A stretch of DNA of 64,000 nt from positions 2,418,001 through 2,482,000 of the forward strand of contig NZ_CP060497.1 in NCBI RefSeq assembly GCF_014334135.1, read 5' to 3'. A program made the translations under genes and the position numbers. The DNA is from Olivibacter sp. SDN3. Its GTDB lineage: Bacteria; Bacteroidota; Bacteroidia; Sphingobacteriales; Sphingobacteriaceae. Shown here piece by piece: positions 49,694 through 60,300 of this stretch. The notes beneath the pieces are model-generated. The model made no database searches and was not told where the DNA came from. It saw only the letters and a program-made list of their open reading frames with translations. Positions within the stretch are counted from its first letter, which is position 1, and the number at the start of each line of letters is the position of its first letter.

Positions 49694-52600
49694 TTAAAAA
49701 CGGGCATTAATTCCTAAGATAAAACTCTTCGGTAGTGGATAGTTATTGTAATCAATCCCCGGGGTGAGTGCATCGATCCCAGTGCTTACGTCTGGATTGA
49801 ATGAGGTGTTTTTTGTAAACAAGAATGGGTTATTTGCACTGAGATAAATCCGGAATGAACTCATTTTCATACTTTCTACCATAGCAGATGGAAGCATATA
49901 GCCTAGTGTTATGTTATTAATACGCAGGTAACTGCCAGAGTCAAGGTATCGGTCGCTTACGGTACGCACTCCCCCCGTAGGCGCATCGTTCGGACGCGGT
50001 GTCAGGCCATCTCCCGGATCGGCTTCCGAACGCCAGTAATTTAGTTGTGTGTCAAGCGTCTTACTCCTTGAGCGGGTGGTAAGGCGTATGTCGTTGGCCG
50101 TGCTGGTAATCTGATTGCCATAAGCGCCTTGTAAGCTGATACTGAGATTCCAGTTTTTATAAGAGAAGCGATTGGTCATGCCATAATAAAAATCAGGATA
50201 AGGGGAGCCGATGATGGTATAGTCGTAGCTGTTGATTACGCCATCAGGAACACCATTCGGGCCACTGACGTCCAGGAAACGCTGATCTCCCACCCGTGAG
50301 CGATCTGGTGCTCCAGGATTATAAATCGGGCCCGCATCAAGCTCTTGTTGATTAAGGAAAACACCATCTGTCTGTAAACCGTAAAACATGCCAATGGGCT
50401 GTCCTATCATCGTGATATGGCGGGCAGAGATAATGGGGTCGCCAGTTGGCCCTAAGCGTAAAACTTTATTGCGGTAGGTGGATAGGTTGAGATCAGTACT
50501 CCAAGTAAAGGCGGTTTTGATATTCTGCGTATTTAATACAAATTCGAAGCCGGTATTTTCCACTTCACCTATATTTTGTAAGGTGGTGTTAAACCCAGTG
50601 ATGGCTGGAACGTTAACGTTTAGCAGTAGGTCAGTATTCCTCGAGTTGAAATAATCGAACGTCACCGAGATTCTGTTTTTCAATAGCGTAGCATCCACCC
50701 CCAGGTTTAATGAACGTTGTTTCTCCCAGGTTAAATTGGGGTTAGCTAAACGGTCAGGCGCATAGCCGCCTACCGGAGATCCGCCGAGATTATATCGGTA
50801 ATACATGACCGTAGCAAAATGCTCGTAGTTGCCGATGTTGTTGTTGCCGGTCTGCCCATAACTTAGGCGCATTTTAAGGTCGTTTAATACCTCCACATTG
50901 CGTAGGAATCCTTCTTCAGAAAGCCGCCATGCGAATGCCGCAGAAGGGAAAAATCCATATTTGCTGTCGCTGCCGAAACGCGAAGATCCATCCGTTCTTA
51001 CCGAGGCAGTCAGGTAATATTTGCTTTTATAGTTATAATTAAAACGGGATAGGTAAGAGACCAGCGACCAGTCGTTTCGGTTGGCACTACCATCGGTAAA
51101 AATGCCACTAACGGCACTTAAATAGGGAACTAAATTGTTTGGAAAATTGTTGCTTTCCAAAAAATTGTCTTTGATCGTTTCCTGCTGACTCGAGAATCCT
51201 ACCAATGCTGTAAGGCTATGGTCACCAAATGTTTTACTATAATTAAGGGTCGTTTCTGTAATCCAATTTAAGGTCATAGCGGTATTGTCGGTTCCGTTTG
51301 GCGGACTATTTAAAAACGCAGGCAGCTGCGGAACAAATCGCATATCTTTCAAGCTGTTGTAAGTTGCACCGGCCATGAGATTCAATTTCCAGGAATCGCT
51401 AAAGGCGTAGGAAGCATTGATATTTCCTAAAAACCGAGCCATCTGCACCGAGTTTTTGATATCAGTGGCGAGTGCCAGTGGGTTAAAAAGGTTAGTGGAG
51501 GCATCTAAGTCGCGATAGATGAAATAGGAACCGTCATTATTTAATACGGGATAATAGTATTGGGCGGACGTTGCCTGCGAGACAATGCTTTGATTGGCTC
51601 CACCGCCCCAGCCACTTTCGGTTACTCTATTCTCATCAGTAAAGGCGCCGTTTAGGTTGAGTTGTATGTTAAGCTTATCGCTTAGTTTGGCATCCAGGTT
51701 ACTTCTGAACGAATAGCGTCTAAAATCGCTATTAATAATAATACCTTCCTGATCCAGAAATTCGCCGCTAACGGCATATTTAACATTTTCGCTTCCACCG
51801 TTCGCCGAAAGCTGGTATTGTTGCTGTGGAGCGGTTTGCAAGACATAATCAAGGGCATCTATATTGGTCGTATTGGTGCCATTTAATACATCGAGAACGG
51901 TCTGTGGAACGGTAAAGCCCCATTGCGCGGGGTCTCCGGAAATAGCATTGTTGACGTCAATATTACGGTTGCGTATACCGTCGTAATAATATTGTGCCTG
52001 CTGTTGTACGTTCATAAAGCTCGGCGACTTAGAGATGGATTGTAAGCCATAATAGGCATCGAAGCCGAGCACAGGCTTACCTGTCTTCCCCCTTTTGGTA
52101 TTGACGATGATTACACCGTTGGCCCCTCTGGAGCCGTATATGGCGGTAGCCGATGCATCTTTCAAGATATCCATACTTTCAATGTCATTGGGGTTCAGTG
52201 TCTGGATATTATCAATTGGAAACCCATCCACGACATAAAGGGGGGTGGAACCTGCTGAAATGCTTCCTACACCCCGAACCCGGATCTGAGGCTCGGCGCC
52301 CGGTGCTCCGGATACCGGCATCACCTGCACGCCTGGAATTTTACCCAGTAAGGCTTGATCTAATCGTGGCACGGCCAGATCCTGTATCTGGTTGGCACTT
52401 ACGGAAGATACGGATCCCGTTAGATCTTTACGGGTAACGGTACCATAGCCTACAACAACGACCTCTTCCAATTCGGCATTTTCCTCATCCAATATGATTT
52501 GTAGGTTTTCTTTACCCTCAATTGGAACCTCCTGCGTAATGAAGCCCAAGTACGAAACCATAAGTACACCATTAGCCGGCACGCGGATGGAAAATTTGCC

Positions 52601-53107
52601 ATCCGATTGTACGGAAGTGCTGGTGGACGGCGTGTTTTTCAGGGTGACAGAAGCACCGCTTAGCGGATTGCCATATGCATCGTGCACCGTGCCCGTTACC
52701 GTCTTCTCTTGCTGGGAAGGTGACTGCGTGATAGTTTTCGTATTCTTCCGGCTGATCAGCACGACGGCACCATCGATGGTATAGTTTACCGGCTGGTCGT
52801 TAAAACATGCATCTAGCACCTCCTGCAGCGGCTTGTTTTTTAAGTTAATACTTACTTTTTGCTGATCATCCAGCTCATCGGCCATATATAGAAATTCGAT
52901 ATTGGCCTGCGCTTTAAGCTGTTTTAGCACAGCTTTTATGGATATCTTTTTCTCCTGTATGCTCACGTGCTGTGCCAGCAGGTTACTGCCACTGACATGA
53001 ATGAACGAAAGTAACAAAATCGAAAGGCAGAGCTTCATCTTTAAGCATCGTTTAAATGAGACACAGATATACAGGCTGCGTTTGAATGCAGTAGTTTTTT
53101 TATACAT
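49694..53107 (-). CDS. SusC/RagA-like TonB-dependent transporter with STN domain
   Basis: The 1137-residue protein has a signal peptide (LCLSILLLSFIHVSGSNLLA) and a STN (secretin/TonB N-terminal) signalling domain (about 50-120, HVSIQEKKISIKAVLKQLKA). A carboxypeptidase-regulatory-like domain (VTGTVHDAYGNPLSGASVTL) and the plug domain (VVGYGTVTRKDLTGSVSSVS, IPGVQVMPVSGAPGAEPQIR, DILKDASATAIYGSRGANGV) come next. A roughly 800-residue beta-barrel ends in ILGINARF. The STN domain links transport to the FecR/sigma pair upstream. It imports oligosaccharides with its SusD partner. A paired-hairpin region precedes it. Confidence 0.93.
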   Translation of the reverse strand: MYKKTTAFKRSLYICVSFKRCLKMKLCLSILLLSFIHVSGSNLLAQHVSIQEKKISIKAVLKQLKAQANIEFLYMADELDDQQKVSINLKNKPLQEVLDACFNDQPVNYTIDGAVVLISRKNTKTITQSPSQQEKTVTGTVHDAYGNPLSGASVTLKNTPSTSTSVQSDGKFSIRVPANGVLMVSYLGFITQEVPIEGKENLQIILDEENAELEEVVVVGYGTVTRKDLTGSVSSVSANQIQDLAVPRLDQALLGKIPGVQVMPVSGAPGAEPQIRVRGVGSISAGSTPLYVVDGFPIDNIQTLNPNDIESMDILKDASATAIYGSRGANGVIIVNTKRGKTGKPVLGFDAYYGLQSISKSPSFMNVQQQAQYYYDGIRNRNIDVNNAISGDPAQWGFTVPQTVLDVLNGTNTTNIDALDYVLQTAPQQQYQLSANGGSENVKYAVSGEFLDQEGIIINSDFRRYSFRSNLDAKLSDKLNIQLNLNGAFTDENRVTESGWGGGANQSIVSQATSAQYYYPVLNNDGSYFIYRDLDASTNLFNPLALATDIKNSVQMARFLGNINASYAFSDSWKLNLMAGATYNSLKDMRFVPQLPAFLNSPPNGTDNTAMTLNWITETTLNYSKTFGDHSLTALVGFSSQQETIKDNFLESNNFPNNLVPYLSAVSGIFTDGSANRNDWSLVSYLSRFNYNYKSKYYLTASVRTDGSSRFGSDSKYGFFPSAAFAWRLSEEGFLRNVEVLNDLKMRLSYGQTGNNNIGNYEHFATVMYYRYNLGGSPVGGYAPDRLANPNLTWEKQRSLNLGVDATLLKNRISVTFDYFNSRNTDLLLNVNVPAITGFNTTLQNIGEVENTGFEFVLNTQNIKTAFTWSTDLNLSTYRNKVLRLGPTGDPIISARHITMIGQPIGMFYGLQTDGVFLNQQELDAGPIYNPGAPDRSRVGDQRFLDVSGPNGVPDGVINSYDYTIIGSPYPDFYYGMTNRFSYKNWNLSISLQGAYGNQITSTANDIRLTTRSRSKTLDTQLNYWRSEADPGDGLTPRPNDAPTGGVRTVSDRYLDSGSYLRINNITLGYMLPSAMVESMKMSSFRIYLSANNPFLFTKNTSFNPDVSTGIDALTPGIDYNNYPLPKSFILGINARF

Positions 53108-53162
53108 TTGTTTATAGGTTAAATTTCAATAATGAATAGGGTTATTGATAGCACCTGATATG

Positions 53163-53211
53163 CCAATTAATTGGTTAGCCAGGAGTGTTCGCATCACTTC
53201 TGGTTTTTTTT
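53163..53211 (-). promoter_or_regulatory. fecR-susC leader hairpins of the leftward locus
   Basis: On the coding strand an A8 run is followed by the stem CCAGAAGTG-ATGCGAA-CACTCCTGG (53179-53203, one mismatch). After GCTAA comes the dyad CCAATTAATTGG (53163-53174), 56-67 bases before the SusC ATG. The corresponding region of the rightward locus (57241-57292) has the same order. On the opposite strand the stem and T8 would act as a terminator. It may be an attenuator, an RNA stability element or a terminator of antisense transcription. Confidence 0.5.
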
Positions 53212-53238
53212 GCATATAAGCTATCGAAAATAAACGTA

Positions 53239-54339
53239 TCAATGCATAACGTATACCCTCCCTTCTTTTTGCTCAAATCGGATATCGCTTACTTTTGTGA
53301 GAAAGTTGAGTACCTCTTCCAGGCTTCTGGATTTAGCAAAGGTGCCGTTAAATTTTCTGGACGAGGGGGGATCAACAAAGTTGATTTCCACATTATACCA
53401 TCTCGCCAAACTGTTCATAACAGCAGTTATATCTTGGTTATCAAAAACGAAGTATCCATTCCGCCAGGCAATCTCGCTTTCAATGTCGATGTTAGTACAG
53501 GTTATATGTGACTCGCCCAAGCGGCTTACGGCCTGTTGACCGGGCTTAACAGATACGATTGATTCTTCGTGCAGCAGGTTGACACCTCCTTCTAGAAGCG
53601 CGACCGCTACCGTCGGTTCATCGGGGTAGGCTTTTAAATTGAATTTAGTGCCGGTAACTAGGATCAGGTCACCTTTCGATTGCACTTTAAAGGGCTTTTG
53701 TACATCTTTAGCCACTTCGAAGTAGGCTTCACCAAGCAGCGATACCTCTCGCGTTTTACCATCAAATGAGAGCGGGTAGGTGAGTGATGATTGGGCATTC
53801 ATCCACACCTTGGTGCCATCAGATAAGGTAAGCTGGAAATTTCCACCCTTCGGAACATGAATGGTGCGTTTGTGTTCGCCTTTTAGGGCTTTTCGCGTAT
53901 TTCTGTGTGCCTTGGTAACTTCAAGTGGATCATCGGTATCATTTAATCGTAAGGAAGTGCCGTCCTCTAAAACCAAGATGGCAGCGTTGCTCCCGGCAGT
54001 GACCGATTCGTTCGCATAGCTTGCTTCCGTATGTTTAAGTCCACGATCTGTTTCCAGAAAATACCACAGGCCTATGGTCAAAAATAAGAGCGCAGCTGCC
54101 GCTGCGGCGTATCGGTATATGGGGGTTAGGCGTTTTGGAGAAGAAGAAGCGTAGATTTGCTTATCTAAAACCTGCTTGATTCGGGCTTTCATCTGCAACA
54201 TCTGCTGTTGGTCCTGCCATTCCCATTTGCTATGCTCCGCTTCATTGGCAAACCACTCGTGGAGAAGACGCTCCTCTTCAGGACTGGATGCCCCTTGACG
54301 ATATTTTACTAAAAGGCGTTCAATTTCCGCTCGGTTCAT
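53239..54339 (-). CDS. FecR-type anti-sigma factor
   Basis: The 366-residue protein has a cytoplasmic N-terminal region (IERLLVKYRQGASSPEEERL) and one membrane helix (YAAAAAALLFLTIGLWYFL). The periplasmic FecR domain follows (HVPKGGNFQLTLSDGTKVWM, NAQSSLTYPLSFDGKTREVS, LLGEAYFEVAKDVQKPFKV, VALLEGGVNLL). A C-terminal DUF4974 segment ends it (FVFDNQDITAVMNSLARWYN). It passes the signal from the SusC STN domain to the ECF sigma factor encoded 75 bases upstream. Confidence 0.92.
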   Translation of the reverse strand: MNRAEIERLLVKYRQGASSPEEERLLHEWFANEAEHSKWEWQDQQQMLQMKARIKQVLDKQIYASSSPKRLTPIYRYAAAAAALLFLTIGLWYFLETDRGLKHTEASYANESVTAGSNAAILVLEDGTSLRLNDTDDPLEVTKAHRNTRKALKGEHKRTIHVPKGGNFQLTLSDGTKVWMNAQSSLTYPLSFDGKTREVSLLGEAYFEVAKDVQKPFKVQSKGDLILVTGTKFNLKAYPDEPTVAVALLEGGVNLLHEESIVSVKPGQQAVSRLGESHITCTNIDIESEIAWRNGYFVFDNQDITAVMNSLARWYNVEINFVDPPSSRKFNGTFAKSRSLEEVLNFLTKVSDIRFEQKEGRVYVMH

Positions 54340-54414
54340 ATAGGCTTAATTTCCGCTGCTTTTATATAAAGATTAAAAAACAGCCAGTTGGTAGTAGAGA
54401 AAATAAAAAAAAGG

Positions 54415-54999
54415 TTAAATAAATAGGAGGAGCGTGCAAACCAGTATAGGGATTTTAGCCTTGATACAAGCCCTGATGATTCTTATCGCATAGCTAACCT
54501 GTTTTTTTACAGTCTTGTCTGAGATGCTTAAACGGTTAGCAATTTCCCGGTGGGAGAGGTCTTCCTCTCTGCTGAGCACAAAAACTTCGCGCATTTTGTT
54601 GGGAAGTTGCGCTATGGCTTTATCCACAATTTCTTTCAATTCCTTTCCAAACATCATTTTATCTGTTTCTGTCTGGTGCGTACCGGCCAAATAGCATTGT
54701 AGTCTTTCCACGAGTTTATTATTTTTAGATTTGGCTGCCAAGCGCTGTAAACTGGTATTTCTCGCCATAATAAAAAGGTAAGCATCCAGATCCTCGATGC
54801 GGTGAACCTTATCTCGTGATAGCCATAGGTTAAGGAAAATGTCCTGTATAATGTCTGCAGTCTCGTCCTCATCTTTAACCACCTTCATTACATAGGTAAA
54901 CAGATTCTGCCAATGAAGCTCGTATAAAGCAGTAAACGCTGCCTCGCTACCATTCCTCATCGCAATCAATAATTGCTGCTGGTCTGTGGATACTTTCAT
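54415..54999 (-). CDS. ECF RNA polymerase sigma factor (leftward locus)
   Basis: The 194-residue protein has sigma region 2 (FTALYELHWQNLFTYVMKVV, DETADIIQDIFLNLWLSRDK) and region 4 (IAQLPNKMREVFVLSREEDL, SHREIANRLSISDKTVKKQV). A hydrophobic end (AKIPILVCTLLLFI) is common in SusCD-linked ECF factors. It directs transcription of the SusC gene of its locus when released by FecR. It is divergent from a second, distinct ECF sigma gene at 55364. Confidence 0.93.
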   Translation of the reverse strand: MKVSTDQQQLLIAMRNGSEAAFTALYELHWQNLFTYVMKVVKDEDETADIIQDIFLNLWLSRDKVHRIEDLDAYLFIMARNTSLQRLAAKSKNNKLVERLQCYLAGTHQTETDKMMFGKELKEIVDKAIAQLPNKMREVFVLSREEDLSHREIANRLSISDKTVKKQVSYAIRIIRACIKAKIPILVCTLLLFI

Positions 55000-55363
55000 A
55001 ATCTCGCTTAGCCGTTCTATGTATAGATCAACTGGTTTTTGGCCTTAGATTTATTGTTAGATTGGTAAAGGTAACAAAAGTTGAGAGGCTTCAAAGTTTT
55101 TTTGTGTATGGTAAACATTTATTCCGGTCTATAACGCTACGTCAATCGTCAGTGGATCTTATATGTTGTGCGCTATTTTTCCTGTATAAGGGTACGATAG
55201 CGAATCACGTTTTTATATTATCCGCCGTTATAATTAATAGGTTCCAAAGCTAGGCAGGAAATAGGTCATTGCAGGCTAACGAATTTTAAAAAACATACCA
55301 CATCACTTGAAAGTGCGGAATATTTATTAAACTTGAAAACGAGAATTACCCGTAATATAACCT
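55000..55363. other. divergent control region between the two SusCD loci
   Basis: The 364-base gap separates the two sigma genes and should carry both their promoters. I see no gene or conspicuous repeat. The sequence is AT-rich, with short T-runs. Confidence 0.5.
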
Positions 55364-55954
55364 ATGCAGTCTAATTACCAACGATTTACTGATAAGGAAC
55401 TGGTTACCCGTTTGCGAAAGGGCGATGAGGTGGCTTTTTCGGAAATTTACGAGCGGTACTGGGATAAATTGTTTGTAGTATCCATGAACCGGATGGGCGA
55501 CCAACAAGACGCCGAAGAGTGTGTGCAAGATGTTTTCCATAAGCTATGGACAATGCGGGAGTCGTTCGGCATTGAAAACGAAAACCTGTCAGCATACCTC
55601 GGTGTGGCGGTTCGTAACCAAGTTTTCAACAGGCGTTTGAAGCGATATCGGGAACGCTTGCGGGCAACGAGCTATGAAATTCCTGACACCAGTTATCCCT
55701 CTCCTGAACTGGAGCTGATTGTTCGTGAGCTTCAGGAACGGATCGACCGGGCAATAAAAACCTTGCCCGACCAATGCCGGATTGTTTTCGAAATGAGCCG
55801 AAAGGATGGGAAGACGAACAAACAAATTGCAGAAGAATTGGATATTTCCGAGAATACAGTGAAGTATCACCTGAAAAAAGCCAATCGTAACATCCGGGGA
55901 AACCTGGATATCCTAGCCTGGATCATGATGTTTTATTGTTTTTTCCAAAAATGA
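55364..55954 (+). CDS. ECF RNA polymerase sigma factor (rightward locus)
   Basis: The 196-residue protein has region 2 (KGDEVAFSEIYERYWDKLFV, DQQDAEECVQDVFHKLWTMR) and region 4 (IKTLPDQCRIVFEMSRKDGK, TNKQIAEELDISENTVKYHL). It is clearly different in sequence from the neighbouring sigma factor, so the two loci should respond independently. Region 4 contacts the -35 element of the SusC promoter. The FecR gene follows 50 bases later. Confidence 0.93.
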   Translation: MQSNYQRFTDKELVTRLRKGDEVAFSEIYERYWDKLFVVSMNRMGDQQDAEECVQDVFHKLWTMRESFGIENENLSAYLGVAVRNQVFNRRLKRYRERLRATSYEIPDTSYPSPELELIVRELQERIDRAIKTLPDQCRIVFEMSRKDGKTNKQIAEELDISENTVKYHLKKANRNIRGNLDILAWIMMFYCFFQK

Positions 55955-56004
55955 CCTACCCCCCCGCTTTGTTTTGGTGTCTATAAGAAAAAGCGGTAAA
56001 ACCA

Positions 56005-57168
56005 ATGAAGCAAGACCACAAAATCGATGAACTTATCGTCAAGTTATCGACAGGTACTATCACCAACCAGGAATTGGAAGAGTTGGTCCATTGGTACAAT
56101 CATTTTGATGATACTGAAGTGGTCGTGCCTTCCGGCACTGGGGATGACGCCGACCAGTTGAAAACCCGTATGTACCAGCGTCTGTTGGAGCAGATAGGTA
56201 TGCAATCCCATCCGAAGCGTTTTGGCGTTCGTCGCTTGTGGCCCTATGTCGCCGCTGCAGCTGTTATCCTGCTATTGATAGGCCTTCGAGTTTTCCGTGA
56301 TGATTCCAATGTTGGTCATCCAATCGATGCCGCAAAGGTAGCGGATATCCAACCCGGCGGTAACCGTGCTACCCTTAGCCTATCCGATGGCCGTGTCATC
56401 GACTTGAGTGAAGCGCAAGAAGGAATTGTTATCGGGAATGAACTGAGGTATAGAGATGGTAGTGTAGTGTTCGGTGCTGGAGCAAGGAAGCTAGAAGGTC
56501 AGGATCCTGGCGCGTGCGCAGGAAGCCGCACCGCACACTATGCCATACTCCGTACGCCAAAGGGTGGCATTTACCAGATTACGCTGTCCGATGGGACGAA
56601 AGTTTGGCTTAACTCGGCCTCCACCCTTAAATATCCTGTCCATTTTCAGGGGGATGAGCGTGTAGTGGAGCTGGAAGGAGAAGCGTATTTCGACGTCAGA
56701 CAACAGCCATTAGCTTTCAAAGTCCTTAGCCAGCACCAAACCATCGAAGTCATGGGCACGGAATTTAACGTATCGGCATATGCCGGCGATATCGACATCA
56801 AAACCACCTTGGTACGAGGCAAGGTCAAAGTAGCGTCGGGGAATGAATTCTCCGTATTACAGCCCGGCCAGCGGTCAATTATCGGAGCCGAAGGTACGCA
56901 TATTCATGTGCAAAAGGTAGATGTCGGTCCATACACCGCTTGGAAGAACGGACAGTTCCATTTCCAGCGCACACCGTTGACAGAAATCATGAAGCAAATC
57001 TCGCGCTGGTACGATGTGGAGGTCGAATACCGGAATGAAATCCCGCAAGAAACATTCAGTGGGAAAATGAATCGGGACGTATCGTTAAAAGGCGTGTTGA
57101 ATATATTTCAGGTATCAACAATCGATGTCCGTCTGGAAGACAAAAAATTAATCGTTAATGGTAAATAA
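56005..57168 (+). CDS. FecR-type anti-sigma factor
   Basis: The 387-residue protein has a cytoplasmic part (IDELIVKLSTGTITNQELEE) and one membrane helix (LWPYVAAAAVILLLIGLRVF). The FecR domain reads LRTPKGGIYQITLSDGTKVW, ASTLKYPVHFQGDERVVELE, GEAYFDVRQQPLAFKVLS, VRGKVKVASG. It ends with WKNGQFHFQRTPLTEIMKQI and SRWYDVEVEY. It carries a longer insert between the helix and FecR domain (SGSVVFG-type loop) than its counterpart on the left. It controls the sigma factor at 55364. Confidence 0.92.
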   Translation: MKQDHKIDELIVKLSTGTITNQELEELVHWYNHFDDTEVVVPSGTGDDADQLKTRMYQRLLEQIGMQSHPKRFGVRRLWPYVAAAAVILLLIGLRVFRDDSNVGHPIDAAKVADIQPGGNRATLSLSDGRVIDLSEAQEGIVIGNELRYRDGSVVFGAGARKLEGQDPGACAGSRTAHYAILRTPKGGIYQITLSDGTKVWLNSASTLKYPVHFQGDERVVELEGEAYFDVRQQPLAFKVLSQHQTIEVMGTEFNVSAYAGDIDIKTTLVRGKVKVASGNEFSVLQPGQRSIIGAEGTHIHVQKVDVGPYTAWKNGQFHFQRTPLTEIMKQISRWYDVEVEYRNEIPQETFSGKMNRDVSLKGVLNIFQVSTIDVRLEDKKLIVNGK

Positions 57169-57240
57169 ACCGGTAAGCAATTGTCCAATTATTAACTTAT
57201 AAAATGTTTAGAATGAGAAAAATGTCCAACCAATAACAAT

Positions 57241-57292
57241 AAAAAAGGGAAGTGCGACCAACACTTCCCCCGATGTTTAGACTAACCAGTCT
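57241..57292 (+). promoter_or_regulatory. fecR-susC leader hairpins of the rightward locus
   Basis: An A-run (AAAAAA) precedes the perfect stem GGGAAGTG-CGACCAA-CACTTCCC (57247-57269). The smaller dyad AGACT-AACC-AGTCT (57279-57292) follows. Order, loop size and the CTAACCA motif match the leader of the leftward locus. There is no T-run after the stem on the coding strand. Confidence 0.5.
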
Positions 57293-57343
57293 ACAGCAAA
57301 GTGAAATAAACCGATTAGTAAACTACATTAATTAACAAACGTA

Positions 57344-60300
57344 ATGATTAATTATGATTTTCCCCCAATGAGGGGGAAAAAGAACCCTATTTATGATATT
57401 ATCCAAATCTTGCGGATCATGAAGTTGGTTGCTTTTATAATTTTGATTGTTTCCCTTCACCTGAGTGCCGAGACGCGTTCACAAACCATATCGTTGAATG
57501 TGAAAAATGCATCCATCGCTAAGGTATTTGAAAGCATAGAGGCACAGACGGATTTCACCGTCGTTTTCAATGATCGTTTCTTGGATCCCAATACCCGTGT
57601 CTCTATCCAGCTCAATAAAGTTGGTCTAACGCGTGCACTGGAAGCTGTATTAGCGCCTATTTCTTTGACATATAACATTTGGGAGAATACCATCGTGATT
57701 ATTACTCCTCCTTTGAAGAAGGATAAGAAAAGCGAGTTTTCCTTATTGCAGGAACGAGTCATTCGTGGCCGCGTGACAGATGAAAACGGTGAACCGCTGG
57801 AAGGGGTTTCGGTAAAAGTCGGCGAAGGAACCCAAGTCGCCCCAACGAATGTACAAGGCCATTTTAGCTTGACCATACCGGGTAATGCCAAGACTTTAGT
57901 CTTTCACATGATCGGTTACGAAGAGTTAAGCGTCAGTCTGGGATCAGACAATGAAGTGAATGTAAGTCTGACGCTACAATCAAACCAATTGGAAGAAGTA
58001 GTGGTTGGTTATGGGAGCCAGCAGCGCCGGGACATTACCGGCTCCATATCGTCAATACCAGAATCGGATTTGAAAAACCTTGTCCTGACATCACCTGACC
58101 AAGCTTTGCAAGGACGTGCTGCCGGTGTCCAAATGACCCAATCTTCCTCCGCGCCCGGAGGCAATGCATCCGTCCGGATCCGGGGGGGCAATTCGCTAAG
58201 CGCCGGTAATGAGCCGCTTTACGTCATTGACGGTTTCCCAATATACAACGATAACAACCAATACTCCACCGGCGCGTTGAATAACGGGCAACCTGCAAAT
58301 GTACTGGCCTCCATCAATCCGAGCGACATTGAATCGATGGAAATTTTAAAAGATGCGTCGGCCACGGCTATCTATGGCTCAAGGGGTGCGAACGGTGTTG
58401 TGATCATCACTACGAAGCGAGGTAAAGCGGGGAAGTCCGACGTCAATTTCGAATCCTATTATGGATTGCAAAGCATACGGCGCAAGATACCGCTGCTGGG
58501 AGCATCGGATTTCGCGGTCTTAGCGAATGAGCAAGCGATTCGCCTTAATCGTCCAGAACCCTATCCAGACCCCCAATCTTTTGGTGAAGGCACGGATTGG
58601 CAGAGCGAAGGGTTCCAGACAGCACCGGTGCAGAATTACCAATTAGCGTTTAATGGAGGCGATGAGCAAACGAGGTATGCGGTCTCCGGTAACTATTTTG
58701 GACAAGAAGGCATCGTCCGGGGCTCCGATCTCCAGCGGGGCTCCCTTAGGGTCAACCTCGATCGCAAAGTCAGCAAGAAACTGAATATTGGTACCAGCTT
58801 CAATGCGTCACGTACCACCAACCATCAGATAACGTCTGATACGGATCCTGCCAGCAACATTACGATTGGTTCGGTTACGGCACTTTTAACAACACCGCCA
58901 ACAGAGCCCGTCTATGACCAAGAAGGAAACTACAATCGTTTTTTCAGCAACGACGGCAACTTTGTGGTTAATCCCATTGCGCGTTTAGATATGTTAACCA
59001 ATAGTGTAAAAACCAATCGCATATTAGGTAATTTATTTGGGGAATATGAAATTGCTGAAGGCCTCACGGCCAGAGTAAGTTTAGGCGCTGACCAGATAAG
59101 CCTCAAGGAAGATTTTTATTACCCGGCATCCATACAGGATGAAGGGGTAGATGCGATTGCACGGCAAGGGTTTATCAATAGTTTTAGCTGGTTAAATGAA
59201 AATACGCTGACTTACCGGCGACGGTTTGATAAGCACGCTTTTACAGGTCTATTGGGGTTCACCCGGCAAGCATTTTCCAGGGAGTCCGCGCAAACAGGCG
59301 CCCAACGTTTCGTGAACGATATCCTTGAAAATCATTCACTGAACAGCGGAGCATTTCCCCTTCCTCCGTCGTCCGGAAAAGATGAGTGGGCACTCGAATC
59401 ATACATTGCCCGGGTTAATTACGATTACGAAGGCCGGTTTCTTGCCACCCTTACGGGCCGTATCGATGGCTCATCTCGCTTTGGCGCCGATAATAAATAC
59501 AGCTTTTTTCCATCCGGGTCTGTCGCATGGCGCTTGTCGCAGGAGCGATTTATGGCACCGGTGCGGTTTGTCGACGACCTTAAACTCCGGGTTAGTTACG
59601 GTGTAACGGGTAACCAGGAGATCCCTCAGTATCAAAGTCTGGCCGCACTGGGGAATAATAATTATCCGGTCGGCGGCGCGATCACCAGTGGCCTTGCGCC
59701 AAATCGTGTGGCCAACCCCAATCTACGGTGGGAATCCACTGCACAGTTTGATGTCGGACTCGACCTTGCCTTATTTGACGAACGTGTTCAGATAACCACT
59801 GATTTTTACCATAAGAAGACGGTCGATTTACTGCTTGATGTTGCCATCCCTGGGAGTTCGGGCTTCACTTCGGCATTACAGAACGCGGGCAGTATGCTTA
59901 ACAAGGGCGTAGAGTTTAGCTTGAATACCGTAAATATAGACCGCGCATTACGGTGGGAGACATCCTTCAATATCACCTTTAACCGCAATAAGGTCTTGGA
60001 TTTGGGTGGTGATTTTGAGCGGCCTGCCGGTCAGGCTAGTCCAGGAAGGCAAATTCCTTATTCGGGCATACTTCGGGTGGGCGAGCCGGTGGGCATATTC
60101 TATGGTTATCTCACAGACGGGCTTTTCCAAAGCCAGGAAGAGATCGATGCCTCTCCGCAACCCAATGTTGAACTGGGAGATCGCCGGTATAAGGACGTCA
60201 ATCAGGATGGCGTGCTGGATGGGAATGACCGGGTTATTCTTGGCTACGCGCAACCCGACTTTTTCTACGGTTTTACCAACAATATTTCCTACGGCGGACT

